Of a stretch of 64,000 bases of DNA, positions 20,801 through 31,512 are shown piece by piece. Within the stretch, counting starts at the first letter, position 1. Each line of letters starts with the position of its first letter. Origin of the DNA: Caenorhabditis elegans (Eukaryota > Nematoda > Chromadorea > Rhabditida > Rhabditidae). Both the position numbers and the translations under genes were made by a program. Below the pieces are notes generated by a model. It saw nothing but the letters and a program-made list of their open reading frames with translations. It searched no databases and was not told the origin of the DNA. Location of the stretch: contig NC_003281.10 in assembly GCF_000002985.6 (NCBI RefSeq), positions 496,001 to 560,000 of the forward strand. The letters are read 5' to 3'.

Positions 20801-23800
20801 TTTTCAAAATAGATGTAGGAATATTCACAGGATGCGTACAATTTTGCCGATGTTCTAAAATTTCCAAAAAAGTGTAAAACCACAATTTTCTGACAATTTT
20901 CGGCAAATGTAGTTTTTCCGGCAAATTCGGTAAATCGGCAAATTGTTTTCAATTCAAGTGATTTGCCGATTTGCCGGAAATTTTCAATTCCGGCAGTTTG
21001 CCGATTTGCCGGAAATTTTAAATTCCAGCAATTTGCCGATTTGCTGGAAATTTTCAATTGCTGAAATTTTTCGGCAATTGCCTTTTTTCCGCAAATTCGG
21101 TAAATCGGCAATTTTGCCGGTTTGCTGATTGGTCGGAAATTTTCCATTCCGGCAATTTCCCGATTTTCCGATTTGCCGTATATGCCCATATATGTTCAAA
21201 AGTTCCGAATTTAGTAACTTAAAAATGTATTTAGCTTTCTCGGGTTTTTGCTGGCTTCATGAAAACATTTTTTTGAAAAAATGAAATTTATTGAAGACAC
21301 ACCAAAAACTTTTTTTTTGTTTCCAGGTTTGCTAAACATCCTGAAATCAATAAACTGAAACTCGATTAAAGTTCCGAAAAGGACAGTCTACGTTCTCAAA
21401 CTCTTTAATCTTCGAAAAGAGAATTTAGAGTACGTGACGTCAGTCAGATCCAAAATTCCTCCGCAGACAATCTTTTTTTCCTAATCAAGAGGTCATTGAA
21501 GGGATACCGGTCAGTATCATCATTCCACCTCCCACCATCACAGAGCCTCATCACCACCACTCAACTCTTTGTTTGTCGTGATGTCGCGCGAGCGCGAGCC
21601 GAGCTTCCGTGTCGCTTGGCGATACCCCCTCCCGGCGTCCAACAAACAATATACTTCTTTCGAACCACACAAGTACTGTGTTGCTGCTGCTACTGACCAT
21701 CTTATTCCGCGCTGTTCTTCTTCTTCAAAAGGATTACACCTGCTCAGTCCTTCTATCTCTCTCTCTTCCTACCCCCTACACACAAAAGTACACTGTCAAC
21801 ATACACTCGAGACATTCCTATTGAAGAAACTAAAGCTGGGAATGAAATTGAGGACACTGATGTTCTCTTTGATTGGGTTAATTGATAGGAATATTCGGAA
21901 CTAGGTATTTATACTAACAAAATGAAAACTCAGGTGTTTTGATGTTTGGTTTATACATAGGCTTAGCTTGGGCTTAAGCTTATCTGAAGGTTTAGGCTTG
22001 CCTATTAACCTTTTTTCTATAAAAATTGCCACCCAGATGACTATTGAGAAGAAATACTGTAAACACTCGTCGAAATTAAATTTGGAACAAAATTTATAGG
22101 GCACACAGAAGTGTTTGCTACAACATCATATGTCTCATGTTCGAAATTTTAGACAACTGGAACATTTTACCCAAAAAAATTGAAAATTTTCCGCGAATCC
22201 AGCAAGCTTTAAGATTGGCATGATTAGCAGATTCACAAAAACCTTGATCAACAGTGAAATTCAAAGATTATGCCTGATATCCAGATATAAGGTCTAGTTT
22301 AGACACTGATAACTAGTCATAAGAAGTTCCTCACAAGAAAGGCAAAAAAATAAAAGAAACGTTATGAAGTTTTATGTGCAATGCTAGAAACTGCAGAAAC
22401 AAAAACATTTAGCTAACCTTCTTGCTCGATCTCGTCTTCCTCAATCGGATCTTTACCGCAACACTGGTAACGTTGGAAAGCCACCGCGAACTGACAACTG
22501 AAATTCGGAAACATATTTTTTACTCAGTACTCCATCCATTTCCCTACCTAAACGTAGCTGGACATCCCTTGTTCTCCGGATTGAAAGGATCACAGGCCAC
22601 CACCTCATTCTTTTTGGCATACGCATACTCTCCTGGTGGACATCCTTCGGAAATCGCGTTGATCTCACCTCGACAACAGAATCCGCTCATTGCAGATGGT
22701 GTCTGCTTGTGGCAGCGATAACCGACAGGGCAGGAGATGAATGCTCCCGGGGTGCAGATTCTTGGCATTTTAGATTTTTCGTCCATAAGGAATTCGGAGT
22801 CGCCTTTGCAAACGTCTGGAATTTTAAGGATTGTGAAAAGTTAAAAAAAAAAGCTTAATTCACTTGAGAATAGCCCTTAATTTCTCAAAAAAAAATTATG
22901 ACCGTTCGAAATTCTTTTGATACAAAACTGAATTTTTCTGCCGAAAACTAATTTTAATTTAATTTTTAACCTATTTTAAAATTTTGGTAGTTTTTTCCTG
23001 TCGATTTAGGTAATTTTCAGCCGATAACGACTCAAATATGTCAATTAATCAACTGCTGCGATACAGAGAGAATCAAAAATTTTGAAATTATAGCTAAATT
23101 TAGCTCGAAATTTCGAAACGCCACCGTTTTTGGTGCCATTTGAAAGCTATTTTGTAGGTTGATTCTCCCGGGGCCCGCCCAGTTTATAGCTGCCTGCATT
23201 CAAAACTCACTCCTCGCCGAGCAACAAAATCCTTGAAGCACATTTTTAGACCGACTCTGACAACTATAACCATCCGAGCAGGTATTCGCGTTATTCAGGG
23301 TACATCTGACAGGCAGCAGGGTCTTCTTGGCGCGGAATAATGCACGACCGTCTGGGCACACATCTGGAAGATGACATTTTTGTTTTGGCGAAAAATTTAA
23401 ATTCTGTTAAAATTCTAACTTTCTGTAGTTGGAGCACAACAATAGTATCTGTTTCTTTGAGCGTTGAATCGGCAAAGGAAGTCGGACGGACAACTTCCTG
23501 GCACATTAATTGCACATTCACGGACAGTCTCGTCTAGGGAATTTATGAAGGCTCGCTCTTCGGATGGACAGACATCTGAACTATTTGAGAATTTGGCATA
23601 AAATTCTACTGAGTACTACTAACCCATACTAGTACTTCCACAACAAACATATGCAGACGTCAACGAGTTGAATCTGCACTGGAAGTTTGCCGGACAACTG
23701 TTAATGAGCACATTGTTACAGTCGAAAGCCTTTTTGGTGTTCACGTCCTTATAGGCGACCTCTCCGACTGCACAGCCTGCTGAACTACAGAAGTTGTTGC

Positions 23801-26800
23801 ATTCCGATTGAGTGGCGAAGTTGTTCAGGTTCCCGTTACATCCGTTGTATTGGAATGTGGCGCATTCCTAGAAAATTGAGAATTGTTTGAAAACGGTGCG
23901 GACAGATTTAGAAATTGGCCTCAAACCCAAACAATATAATTTTTTCGGTCGCTGGTCGTGGCCTCTTCAAAAGCTAAAAATTCAAATTTCCCTAACTACA
24001 GTCACCCTACAGTACCCCTAGAGTACCACCACAGTACCTTGACATTATCCCCCACTAACTTCCAATCTAATACCTCTTCAAACGCTAAAAAATTCAAATT
24101 TTCCCCAACTACAGTAACCCTACAGTACCACTACAGTACCACTACAGTACCTTGACATTATCCCCCAGTCGAAATTATAGTAAGTCGGCAAAATCGCAAA
24201 ATTTTCTCCGCGTTTTTAGACTGTTAATGTAAAATCCGGGTCTAGAAATTTGAGAAGAATTCTTTTTTGAAAATCTTACTTACCCTTGTGACAATATTAA
24301 AGTAGAATCTTCCAACTGAGATCTTCGAGCAATGATTCCCCTGCTGAGGTGGCTGACTACAAATGTGTTGCTTTGTGGGACAGCACCGACTCCCCACGTG
24401 TCCATTAACCGGGATCGTTAGACATTCGTGAGTTGATGGACAAGACTTCTGTTCGGAGCAGCTCATCGGCTTATTCGTAGCTTCGTCTCTCAACGGCATT
24501 CCACCGTTCGGGCATCCACCAACTCCACAGTAATGCTGACAGTCTTCGGATGTTAGGAAGTTATTCGCATTTCCGTCGCAGCCCTCGTATTGGAATGACT
24601 CGCAAGATTGCTTGTTTGAGTTGAAATAGTACCTATAAGATCTTCCAGAACCGCATTGAACTCCTTTGTCAGGGTTTAGGGAGCATGTGAAGGCTTTTGT
24701 GGGGCAACATCCGTGGGTGGTTCCATCAAATGAGCAGACGTAGTTGACTGGGCACTTTGGACCATTTTGTTTGTCGGAGCATTGTTGGAAGTTTCCATTG
24801 CGATCTCGGAAGGCCCGACCGTGTTGACATTTTGGTTCGACTGGAAATTTAAAATTCTCAGATTTTTTAGAGGATACCATGCCTTACCATGAATTCCTCT
24901 ACACTTCTGCTGGCAAGCCATCAGCGTATTGAAATTATTATCATTTCCCTGACACCCGGTATACTGGAACATTTCACAGGACCTGGTGGCGGCGTTATAC
25001 CAATAACGACGGACCGCCGAGGTACAGTCCCCGAGACGTTTTGGTTGGGTGCATAGGGACTGAGCAGTTGGGCAGCAGACTTTGTGGGATCCTTGGCAAG
25101 AGTGGGAGGATGGACAGTCGGCGTTAGTCTCGCATCGCTGCCATTCCTCGCCGATTCGCAATGGGTTTCCGTTCTCGCAGACCACTGAAATGAGTTAATT
25201 TTATAAGAATGTGCTGGTTACCTAGATGCGATTCTAAAGATTAGGGTAAGATCGGAGCCTGATGTCAAGTTCAAGGATCGGAGATTGACTTACACTTTGA
25301 GCAGAAGGACTCGCAGTCTTGCTTCGTAAGGAAATTGTTGTAATTTCCGAGCCCGTGATACAAGAAGTTCACACAACGTCCCTGATCTATGTCGTAGTAG
25401 TAGCGAGTTACTGCTTTGCTGGAAAAGTCCAATTTTTACATTCACGACTGTCATAGAGAATCCGTGGAAGCTAGATTCATTCTTTTTTTAATTTCGAGCT
25501 GTTTTCAGTAAAAATTGTTAGCAAATAAGTCAGAACAGAATGAAACTTACTGCCCAGCAATCTGTAGACCTCTATCATAGTTCTCTGGTGGCTTAGTTAG
25601 CAACATCCTTCCACCATTAGCACTACAAATGTGCGAAGCGGTTGGACAACATGTTTGCTGGGATCCTATAAGTGTACATTGATGTTCTTGGTCACACCTG
25701 GAAGTTGAAGCTAGACAGTTTGTTCGGGGAACTTCGTCTAGGATTGAGAATTTGGATGAGGCAAATTCAGGAGCTCCACGGCGGCATGCTGAAGTTTTAT
25801 CGGATTTGGAAAAGCTTTACAGCTTCAGAGACTTACTATCCCTACAGTAGGATTCACAGTGCTCTGCGGTTCTAAAGTTGTTTGGAGAAGCATTGGTGAT
25901 AGTGTCAGGATCCCACATAAACTGCACACAAGTTCCCGTCGCCGAGTTATACCACCACCTGGGCACCGATGGCTCGTCACCGGACTCCAAGGGCTGGATA
26001 CAAACGAAGGCTCTGTTATGACAACAGATTCCGTCGACTTTCTCGGAATACTCGTTGAAAAGATCATTGTTCACTTGAGGATGAGAGATGCAGTTATAGG
26101 TGTCCGCGATGAAAACATCCTGCTCACCATCCGGATAGACACACCATGTCGAGCCATCTCCACCATTAGAAGTGCGGACCTCTGAGGAAAGGGAGTTGCA
26201 CAGAACTGGCCTGAAACGTTAATTTTGATGAGGTTAGTCAAACTGTGGCATTACATATAGTTTCCCGGATTCAATGGATGTGTGCTAGGATTAGCCAGAA
26301 CAGTCGCTGGATTCGGATTTCCATTGTGTGCCTCAGGAAGTGGGCATGCTGGTGGGATTGCAGATGAGATGCATACTGTACCATCTCTTGTTCGGCTGGG
26401 TACAGTTTCCTTTGGGCACTCGCAAAGACCAGCAGATGTGCAGATGGTTCCAGGCCATACAGCTTCACATTGTCGATTTTCCACACAGCCTGACTCGCCG
26501 GGGTTTACTTCTGCAAGATATTGATGTTGATGGGGAAGAAATTAGGATTGGGGTTTAGTGATTTTTCTGTTAGATCTTCCAACCTGATACGGAAACCCCC
26601 CTATTTCCTACAGTAACCTACTCGGCCAACAATGTTGCGAAATCGACACAAAATCACTCAAACAACTGCAGACACCGCCGCCGCAGAACATTCCCCGCTG
26701 GCAATCAGTATTAAAATTGCAGACGTCTCCAACTCTCGAGGATCCCGTCGTGGCTCGCCGTCTTCTTATGTGATTGTCGGTGGTCTCCTCCTGCACACAC

Positions 26801-27979
26801 TCTCTCGTGATTTGATTGAAAACCGCTGGCGGCATGTTGCGATGTGAGCAATCAAACTGAATCACCTGTAAGTTTAGTTTTTTTTTTTTGCACCAGTGTT
26901 TGCAGAGCATGACCAGTGCGCAGTGTTTGAGGTCCTAGGTTTTTTTTTTGGAACTTGGACTTTTGTGAAGGTTTGGCCAAAAATGAGTTGAAACTTGTTC
27001 AAACTAGCTTGCTTGTGTTCGAGATATAAAAACTATCAACCAAAAAAAAAATCAACAGCCATTAGTTGTTGTACAATATTAATAACGGTTGATAATACCC
27101 AATAAAAACTGAAGTATAACTTAGGGATTACTCACTTATTTATCAGAACTACCAGACGCTGGAAACCCCCTATTTCCTACAGTAACCTACTCGGCCAACA
27201 GTGGTGCAGTGTATGCCAGCATCTCAATTTTAAACATTTCCCACTTACCTCTCCATCAATGCACATGAAATACTTGGACGGGGTGTAGTTTACTTTTCTG
27301 AAAATTTTCAATAGTACAAGTCTTCAATATTATTCCAAAATCTTCCCTACTTTGTATCATTATTACATGTGTACACTGGGAGCCTGTCGAAGTTGTTACA
27401 TGGCTGGCCTACGGCCACTAGATCGCATTCGTCGCAGTATGAGTCCTCTTCGCAGTAGGGGGTGGCAGTGTGAATCACTGTAAAATGGTAAGTTACATGT
27501 ATAAGGTTTTTAATAACTACGACAATATATTTAAGTAGTCTAACTATGGCTACAACTGATGTAGTGGTGTTTTTTGTAAAATTTGACAATCAGTATATAC
27601 TTCTAGAGCAGCTAATAACATTAGTTAGGTACATTGGTATTGTAGCATTAATATTAATATTGTAAAATACGCCGTTACTAAAAATATATGATGATGGTGT
27701 TAATAATAACAGTGACAATCATAAAATAGTATCACGACTTGCCATTTGTAATGTGTATTGCTACAGTAACCCTAAACTAGGTTACTATGGGATTCACAAA
27801 ACTAGAAAGTAAAGTACCTACTATGTTCTTACTGTTGTTATCAGTTAGTTATTATTCGGGATTATACACACAATTGAGGTTTAATAGATCAAATTAAGGT
27901 GGTACGTAGAATTAGAAGTAGACTTACAGTTAGCTATCCATAGCACGTGGAATAGTGTTCCTCCGGGCCTTAACCGCAT
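17875..27979 (-). CDS. Secreted multi-Kunitz / lustrin-repeat protein, 1517 aa (paralogue 2)
   Basis: Twenty exons, minus strand: 27979-27928, 27477-27351, 27297-27249, 26865-26622, 26510-26255, 26210-25837, 25788-25551, 25418-25294, 25184-24888, 24840-24284, 23867-23624, 23575-23420, 23363-23211, 22815-22548, 22497-22418, 20155-19473, 19390-19252, 18967-18615, 18565-18457, 17924-17875. Total 4554 nt in frame. Aligns along its length with the 1599-aa neighbour: signal sequence ([17 protein letters not shown]), EB-like module, five Kunitz domains (exons 6, 7-8, 9, 10 and 10-11), then lustrin modules. Kunitz 1 and 2 again lack Cys 2 and 4. Kunitz 3 has Thr at P1 (GDCTSA) where the neighbour has Lys. 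A Pro/Thr-rich linker follows CCTARIGG. The C-terminus differs, ending [17 protein letters not shown]. An acceptor TTTTTCAG 34 nt before the ATG suggests trans-splicing or a 5' UTR intron. Exon 4, exon 8 and last-exon boundaries were chosen by frame and paralogue alignment. Confidence 0.9.
18095..18286. mobile_element. Palindromic MITE-like element, copy B
   Basis: In the last intron of the 1517-aa gene. CACGTG at both ends, arms with ATGCGGGAAATT and TCCCGCATTTTTTGTAGATC, centre ATGTGACGTCAGCACGTT. Same family as the copy at 1173. Confidence 0.85.
19022..19205. repeat. GC-rich intronic island with inverted repeat
   Basis: Inside the 18968-19251 intron. GCCTCACGCCG (19031-19041) and CGGCGTGAGGC (19161-19171) are exact inverted copies; further GGCGCC and CGGCGCCC blocks flank them. 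Composition differs sharply from other introns, suggesting an inserted element or a structured RNA rather than plain intron. Confidence 0.5.
19430..19454. repeat. Telomere-like repeats in an intron of paralogue 2
   Basis: CGGCTTAGGTTTAGGCTTAG, imperfect TTAGGC units, in the short 19391-19472 intron. Confidence 0.55.
20500..21190. repeat. GCCGATTTGCC palindromic array (large)
   Basis: In the 2.26-kb intron between exons 15 and 16 of the 1517-aa gene. Alternating TTTGCCGATTTGCCGG and AAATTTTCAATTCCGGCA blocks in both orientations. Spurious open frames across it come from the stop-poor repeat. About a dozen related arrays are spread over the window. Confidence 0.85.
21955..22000. repeat. Telomere-like repeats in the large intron
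   Basis: ATAGGCTTAGCTTGGGCTTA and TTTAGGCTTGCCTA, imperfect TTAGGC units, in the intron between exons 15 and 16 of the 1517-aa gene. Confidence 0.5.
23965..24170. repeat. CTACAGTA-rich tandem duplication in an intron
   Basis: Two copies of a roughly 105-bp unit (CCTCTTCAAA..GCTAAAAA .. CTACAGT .. CAGTACCTTGACATTATCCC) in the intron between exons 10 and 11 of the 1517-aa gene. The family recurs, diverged, near 37235-37310. Confidence 0.75.
26591..26631. repeat. 41-bp duplicated block covering an exon end and its donor (copy 1)
   Basis: Spans the 3' end of exon 4 and its GTAGGT donor. Nearly identical to 27161-27200 in the preceding intron (shared CTATTTCCTACAGTAACCTA and CTCGGCCAACA). Confidence 0.8.
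27161..27200. repeat. Duplicated exon-end block (copy 2), in the preceding intron
   Basis: Carries a copy of the last bases of exon 4 plus its donor, on the minus strand, without a full exon in front. A decoy donor or a relic of partial exon duplication. Confidence 0.75.
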
Positions 27980-28227
27980 AATGTGATGACTGAGAGCCGC
28001 CGCACAAAAACAGCTGAAAAATAAAATGTTACAAAATTTAATATGCGGTTGAGGAAAAAGGAAGTAGAAATGAATAGGTGGGGGGAGAAATTCATCCTAA
28101 TCAAGATGAGGGGCGTGTGTATCTTGTCGCAAAAAGTTCGTGCGCCCCGGTGCTCGGAGTGGAACACTGTGCACGGACAATAGGTCATAGAGATATTAAT
28201 TGGATATCTATGAGCTGAATGGATACT

Positions 28228-28250
28228 CACACACACACACACACACACAC
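28228..28250. repeat. (CA)n microsatellite
   Basis: About 11 uninterrupted CA units, roughly 250 bp upstream of the paralogue 2 ATG. A (GT)7 run follows at 28364-28378, so the two could pair as a hairpin. Confidence 0.95.
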
Positions 28251-28514
28251 TTTATCACAACTTATCAAGTGGTCACCGATTGACGACGACCGATTTCACG
28301 CGTTTTGACACCTCTTGAGTGTGTGAGAGATAGACTATTTGCTTTTTGGGAAAATAATACTGCGTGTGTGTGTGTGTGCGATGCTTTTTCGGATCGATAT
28401 GGTACTGGAGATGTCCCCCTACCATCTTTTTAGGGAGTGTCTAGACGTTGTTGTGGGGATTAGGCGTATTTTGTTGCAATTTTTCGACAAAAAAATATTT
28501 GGAGAGCGGTTCTG

Positions 28515-28640
28515 AACAGGGGTGCGCGGCAATCGGAAATTTCTGACAATCGGCAATTTTGGCAATTGCCGGTTTTGAAACATTTCGCCGATCGGCAATT
28601 TTGACAATTACTGGTTTTGGAAATTTTCGGTAATTTTCAA
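28515..28640. repeat. GCCGATT-type repeat starting with a hAT-like CAGGGGTG end
   Basis: Begins CAGGGGTGCGCGGCAATCGG, then GGCAATTTTGGCAATTGCCG blocks. The left end matches the terminus of the hAT MITEs at 51385 and 57983. The right end is not clear. A short related stretch recurs at 28908-28945. Confidence 0.6.
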
Positions 28641-29383
28641 ACCTAAATATATATTGTATTGTATTGTATTGTGTTTATTACGATTGAAATCGTGATCAAA
28701 AATAAATAGTATAAAGACATGAATAAGTTAATATATCGGAAATTTTAAAAAATTCACCTCGTTTTCTGTATTCGGTTAGTCATTTTTTAAGAGAAAACGG
28801 TCAATCATTAAAGGATTAAAACATTTTGAGCTTGAAAAAAAGGTAATTTCAAATAGAATGCATGTTTAGGCTCCTAAATCTACAAAAGTTTCTCAAATTT
28901 ATATTTTCGGAAATTCTGATTTTCGGCAATTTCGGCAATGTCCTCGGTAAAACGTTGCAACTTTATAGCATACTCTCACAACTTCGTTCTGGTTTTTAAT
29001 ATGTATACTCCTACCAACTTCTGCCAACTCTAGAATCATTTTGACTGATGTTATTTCTAGGCCATTAGGCCGCCTTCCACAAAAAAACCCAGAAACTTAT
29101 TAACAAACTGTGTATTCTTTTTCCAATAACATAAAAAACTCACCATCATATTTAAATAACTAATAACATAAATAGGCGAAAAATAATTAATAACAAAGAG
29201 GAGAAGGAAAGGAGTGAACTATTATTAAATATGAGGTGTTTCGAGAGGAAGAGAGAGAGATAGTAATTTTCGAGGTAAGGATTGTTGTGCGTGTAGATCA
29301 ACGGGAAAATATTAATAATAATAATAATAGGGAACTCTAATAAATAAATGCTAACTTATGTGTACATTAACAACAAAAAATGC

Positions 29384-30915
29384 TCATTTCTTTTCCTGGA
29401 TCTCCTGACTCTCGTCCTTTTGCACTTCTTTGAACCGCTGAAGAATTCTGTCATGATGCTTGTGCAGATAATCGAAAAGATCTTCGACTTGTGCTGTGTA
29501 GTGAGGGTTTTTTTGGTTTTCGTAGGTTTTGTGCTCGATTTGATGCATAACAGGCTCACGGAATTCCTGGAAAAGGTTATAGTTTTTTTTTTGAGTGGCG
29601 GAAAGAGAGACAGAGACACATAGACAACCATGTGGTGTCAGGATGTCCTATTACGGTTTGATCAACAAGAAATGCGGGAATTTTTTCCGTAGAAAAACGT
29701 GACGTCAGCACACTTTTAACCATTCGAAATCAATTTAGAAATCTGCGTCCAGACGCGTCGCAATTTTTGTAGATCAAGGGGGTTATGCTATTTAAAAAAA
29801 AAAAAAAAAAAACAGTATGATTTTTGTCTAAATTTATTGGAGTTTTCAAAAATTTTACACAATTATTTTAGCTTTGTCGAAACACATACCTCAAGTTCTT
29901 CAAGATTCAACTCGAAAAGTTTGGGAGCATTGGCTCCGAAGTTCTTCATCACATGCTTGATCAGCGCTTTTTCCTCAGGTCTTTGAAAGAATCTGCAATT
30001 GCGAGAGAAACATTCGAGGGTTTCGCAACAGAATTCCTTCTGAAATTCATTAAAAAATATATAGCGGGAAAAAATGTTCGAAAAAAAGTGTTCCTTGAGA
30101 ATTTTTTAATAGAAGTTTTTTTCTGCAATTAATTTTTGTGAACGCCTATTTTAGAGGTGTCCGTTTGAATGATATAAAGAATCAATGTATGAGTTTAAAA
30201 ATACTCAAAAATTGTGAAATAAAACTGACCAAAAACAGCGGATAAATTTCGCTCATTTCTATTAATCCATTCTTGTAGTTTTTGATGAGATTTGATTCGA
30301 AAATTTTTTCCTTCTTCCAAGTGGACCGCCCAGGAGATGTGAACGTTGCGTATGCTGTAATTATTTCATTTCGAAAAATTATAATTAAGTTGTATCACAG
30401 ACTGTCTAGCTTCTAGGGATTTTCTATTTTTTGGAAAACATCTGAAAATTTGGTGGGAAATTTTTATAAGTTATCTTTTTATTTCCTCCCAACAAGGTAC
30501 ATTTTTCCAAAAGCTTGCAAAATATTCTTATCCACAGAAAAAGTTTTAAAGATATTCAGAAAATTGTATCAAAAAAATTTTTTTTTTTTTAAAGTTGTAT
30601 AAAAAATTTTTCGAAAAACTATCAGAATTCTTGTATAAAACATATTGCAAAAAAATTTTTGAAAAAAAAATTTTTTTTTTTGAAAATTGTATCGAAGTTT
30701 TAGACAAATCATTAAAAAAAAATCAAAGACGATATTCGTTTTAAAGCCAAAATTTGCAAGAATAACTTACTATCCTTGGGACAATTAAAGCCTTTATTAC
30801 ATATTCGATCAATTATGATCATGATCTGATCATCGGTGAAAATCACCTTCTCCTCGGCGATCAGCCCTTGAATGGAGAGGTACATAAATATATAGAACAT
30901 TGATAAGTACTTCAT
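29384..30915 (-). CDS. Uncharacterised secreted protein, 200 aa
   Basis: Four exons, minus strand: 30915-30771, 30354-30230, 30039-29890, 29566-29384 (TGA). Total 603 nt in frame. The ATG lies 9 nt after a TTACAG acceptor, consistent with trans-splicing. Start MKYLSMFYIFMYLSIQGLIA is a clear signal peptide. The mature part has six cysteines (ICNKGFNC, then FCCETLECFSRNC), so two or three disulfides are likely. The last third is hydrophilic and helical, with charged heptad-like stretches (FDYLHKHHDRILQRFKEVQK), ending EIQEKK. I do not recognise a family; a nematode-specific secreted protein is most likely. Same strand as the Kunitz genes, but 1.4 kb away and not an obvious operon partner. Confidence 0.8.
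29628..29780. mobile_element. Palindromic MITE-like element, copy C (right end eroded)
   Basis: CCATGTGGTGTCAGGATGTC, TATTACGGTTTGATCAACAA, AACGTGACGTCAGCACACTT and TTTTTGTAGATCAAGG match the family at 1173, but the right terminus runs into a poly-A tract and the CACGTG end is missing. Confidence 0.75.
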
Positions 30916-30924
30916 GATGGTGAT

Positions 30925-31512
30925 CTGTAATTAGGTTTGGAAAAATATTAACTGAAAAAAAGAAAAGATGAGAAGATTAAAGACAATTTTGGAGAATATA
31001 GAAAAAATTAATTAGCAACATAAACGAGCGAAACGTTATAAAAAAATGTTTACTTGTCATTAAATCAAACTTCAGAGAGTGACCACTGAAGAGGGAAAAG
31101 GAGAAGGGGGCAAGAAAATTAATGTCCAGAGTTCTTTTAAAGGGAGCACAGAGGGGAGAAGTAGGCGGGACTTGGTTTCTTTTTTGCAGATGTAAACATT
31201 TTTCTGTGGGGGGAAGGGGGGAGTGGTAGATTTGATCAGAAGGAACAAATTGAACTCGATAAGGAAGGTTATAGGCAACCGAAAATGTGATAAGTAATAA
31301 GCGGTAAGAGATCCAATTTTGAATTAAAGGTATTTCTGACTTTTTTTGACAACTCGAGGTAGCATACCAGTTGGTAACATAATATAACAGAGGTTTTCGA
31401 TGCCTATATGTAAGAGTTTGCTAAGAGAACCCCTATATCTGTGTAAGCCATAAACCCACAAAATACAAAAACGATAGTATTCTGTTGTGAACTTTATGGA
31501 TTTTTTATAATA
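30925..31512. other. Intergenic spacer upstream of the 200-aa secreted gene
   Basis: Presumed promoter of the leftward gene. AT-rich with a purine/pyrimidine-skewed segment (31080-31260). No gene seen. Confidence 0.45.

Larger units (their letters stand above)
28014..29383. other. Intergenic region upstream of paralogue 2
   Basis: Holds the likely promoter of the 1517-aa gene, a CA repeat and a GT repeat in inverted orientation (28228-28250, 28364-28378), a GCCGATT-type repeat (28515-28640), and a pentanucleotide (TTGTA)n run at 28650-28673 that resembles a retrotransposon tail. No coding exons seen. Confidence 0.5.

Noticed and set aside
25294..25296. Alternative donor GTGTAA at the end of exon 8 of the 1517-aa gene
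   Set aside because: Using it breaks the frame into the next exon; the GTAAGT two bases on gives CSKLVCENG, matching the paralogue.
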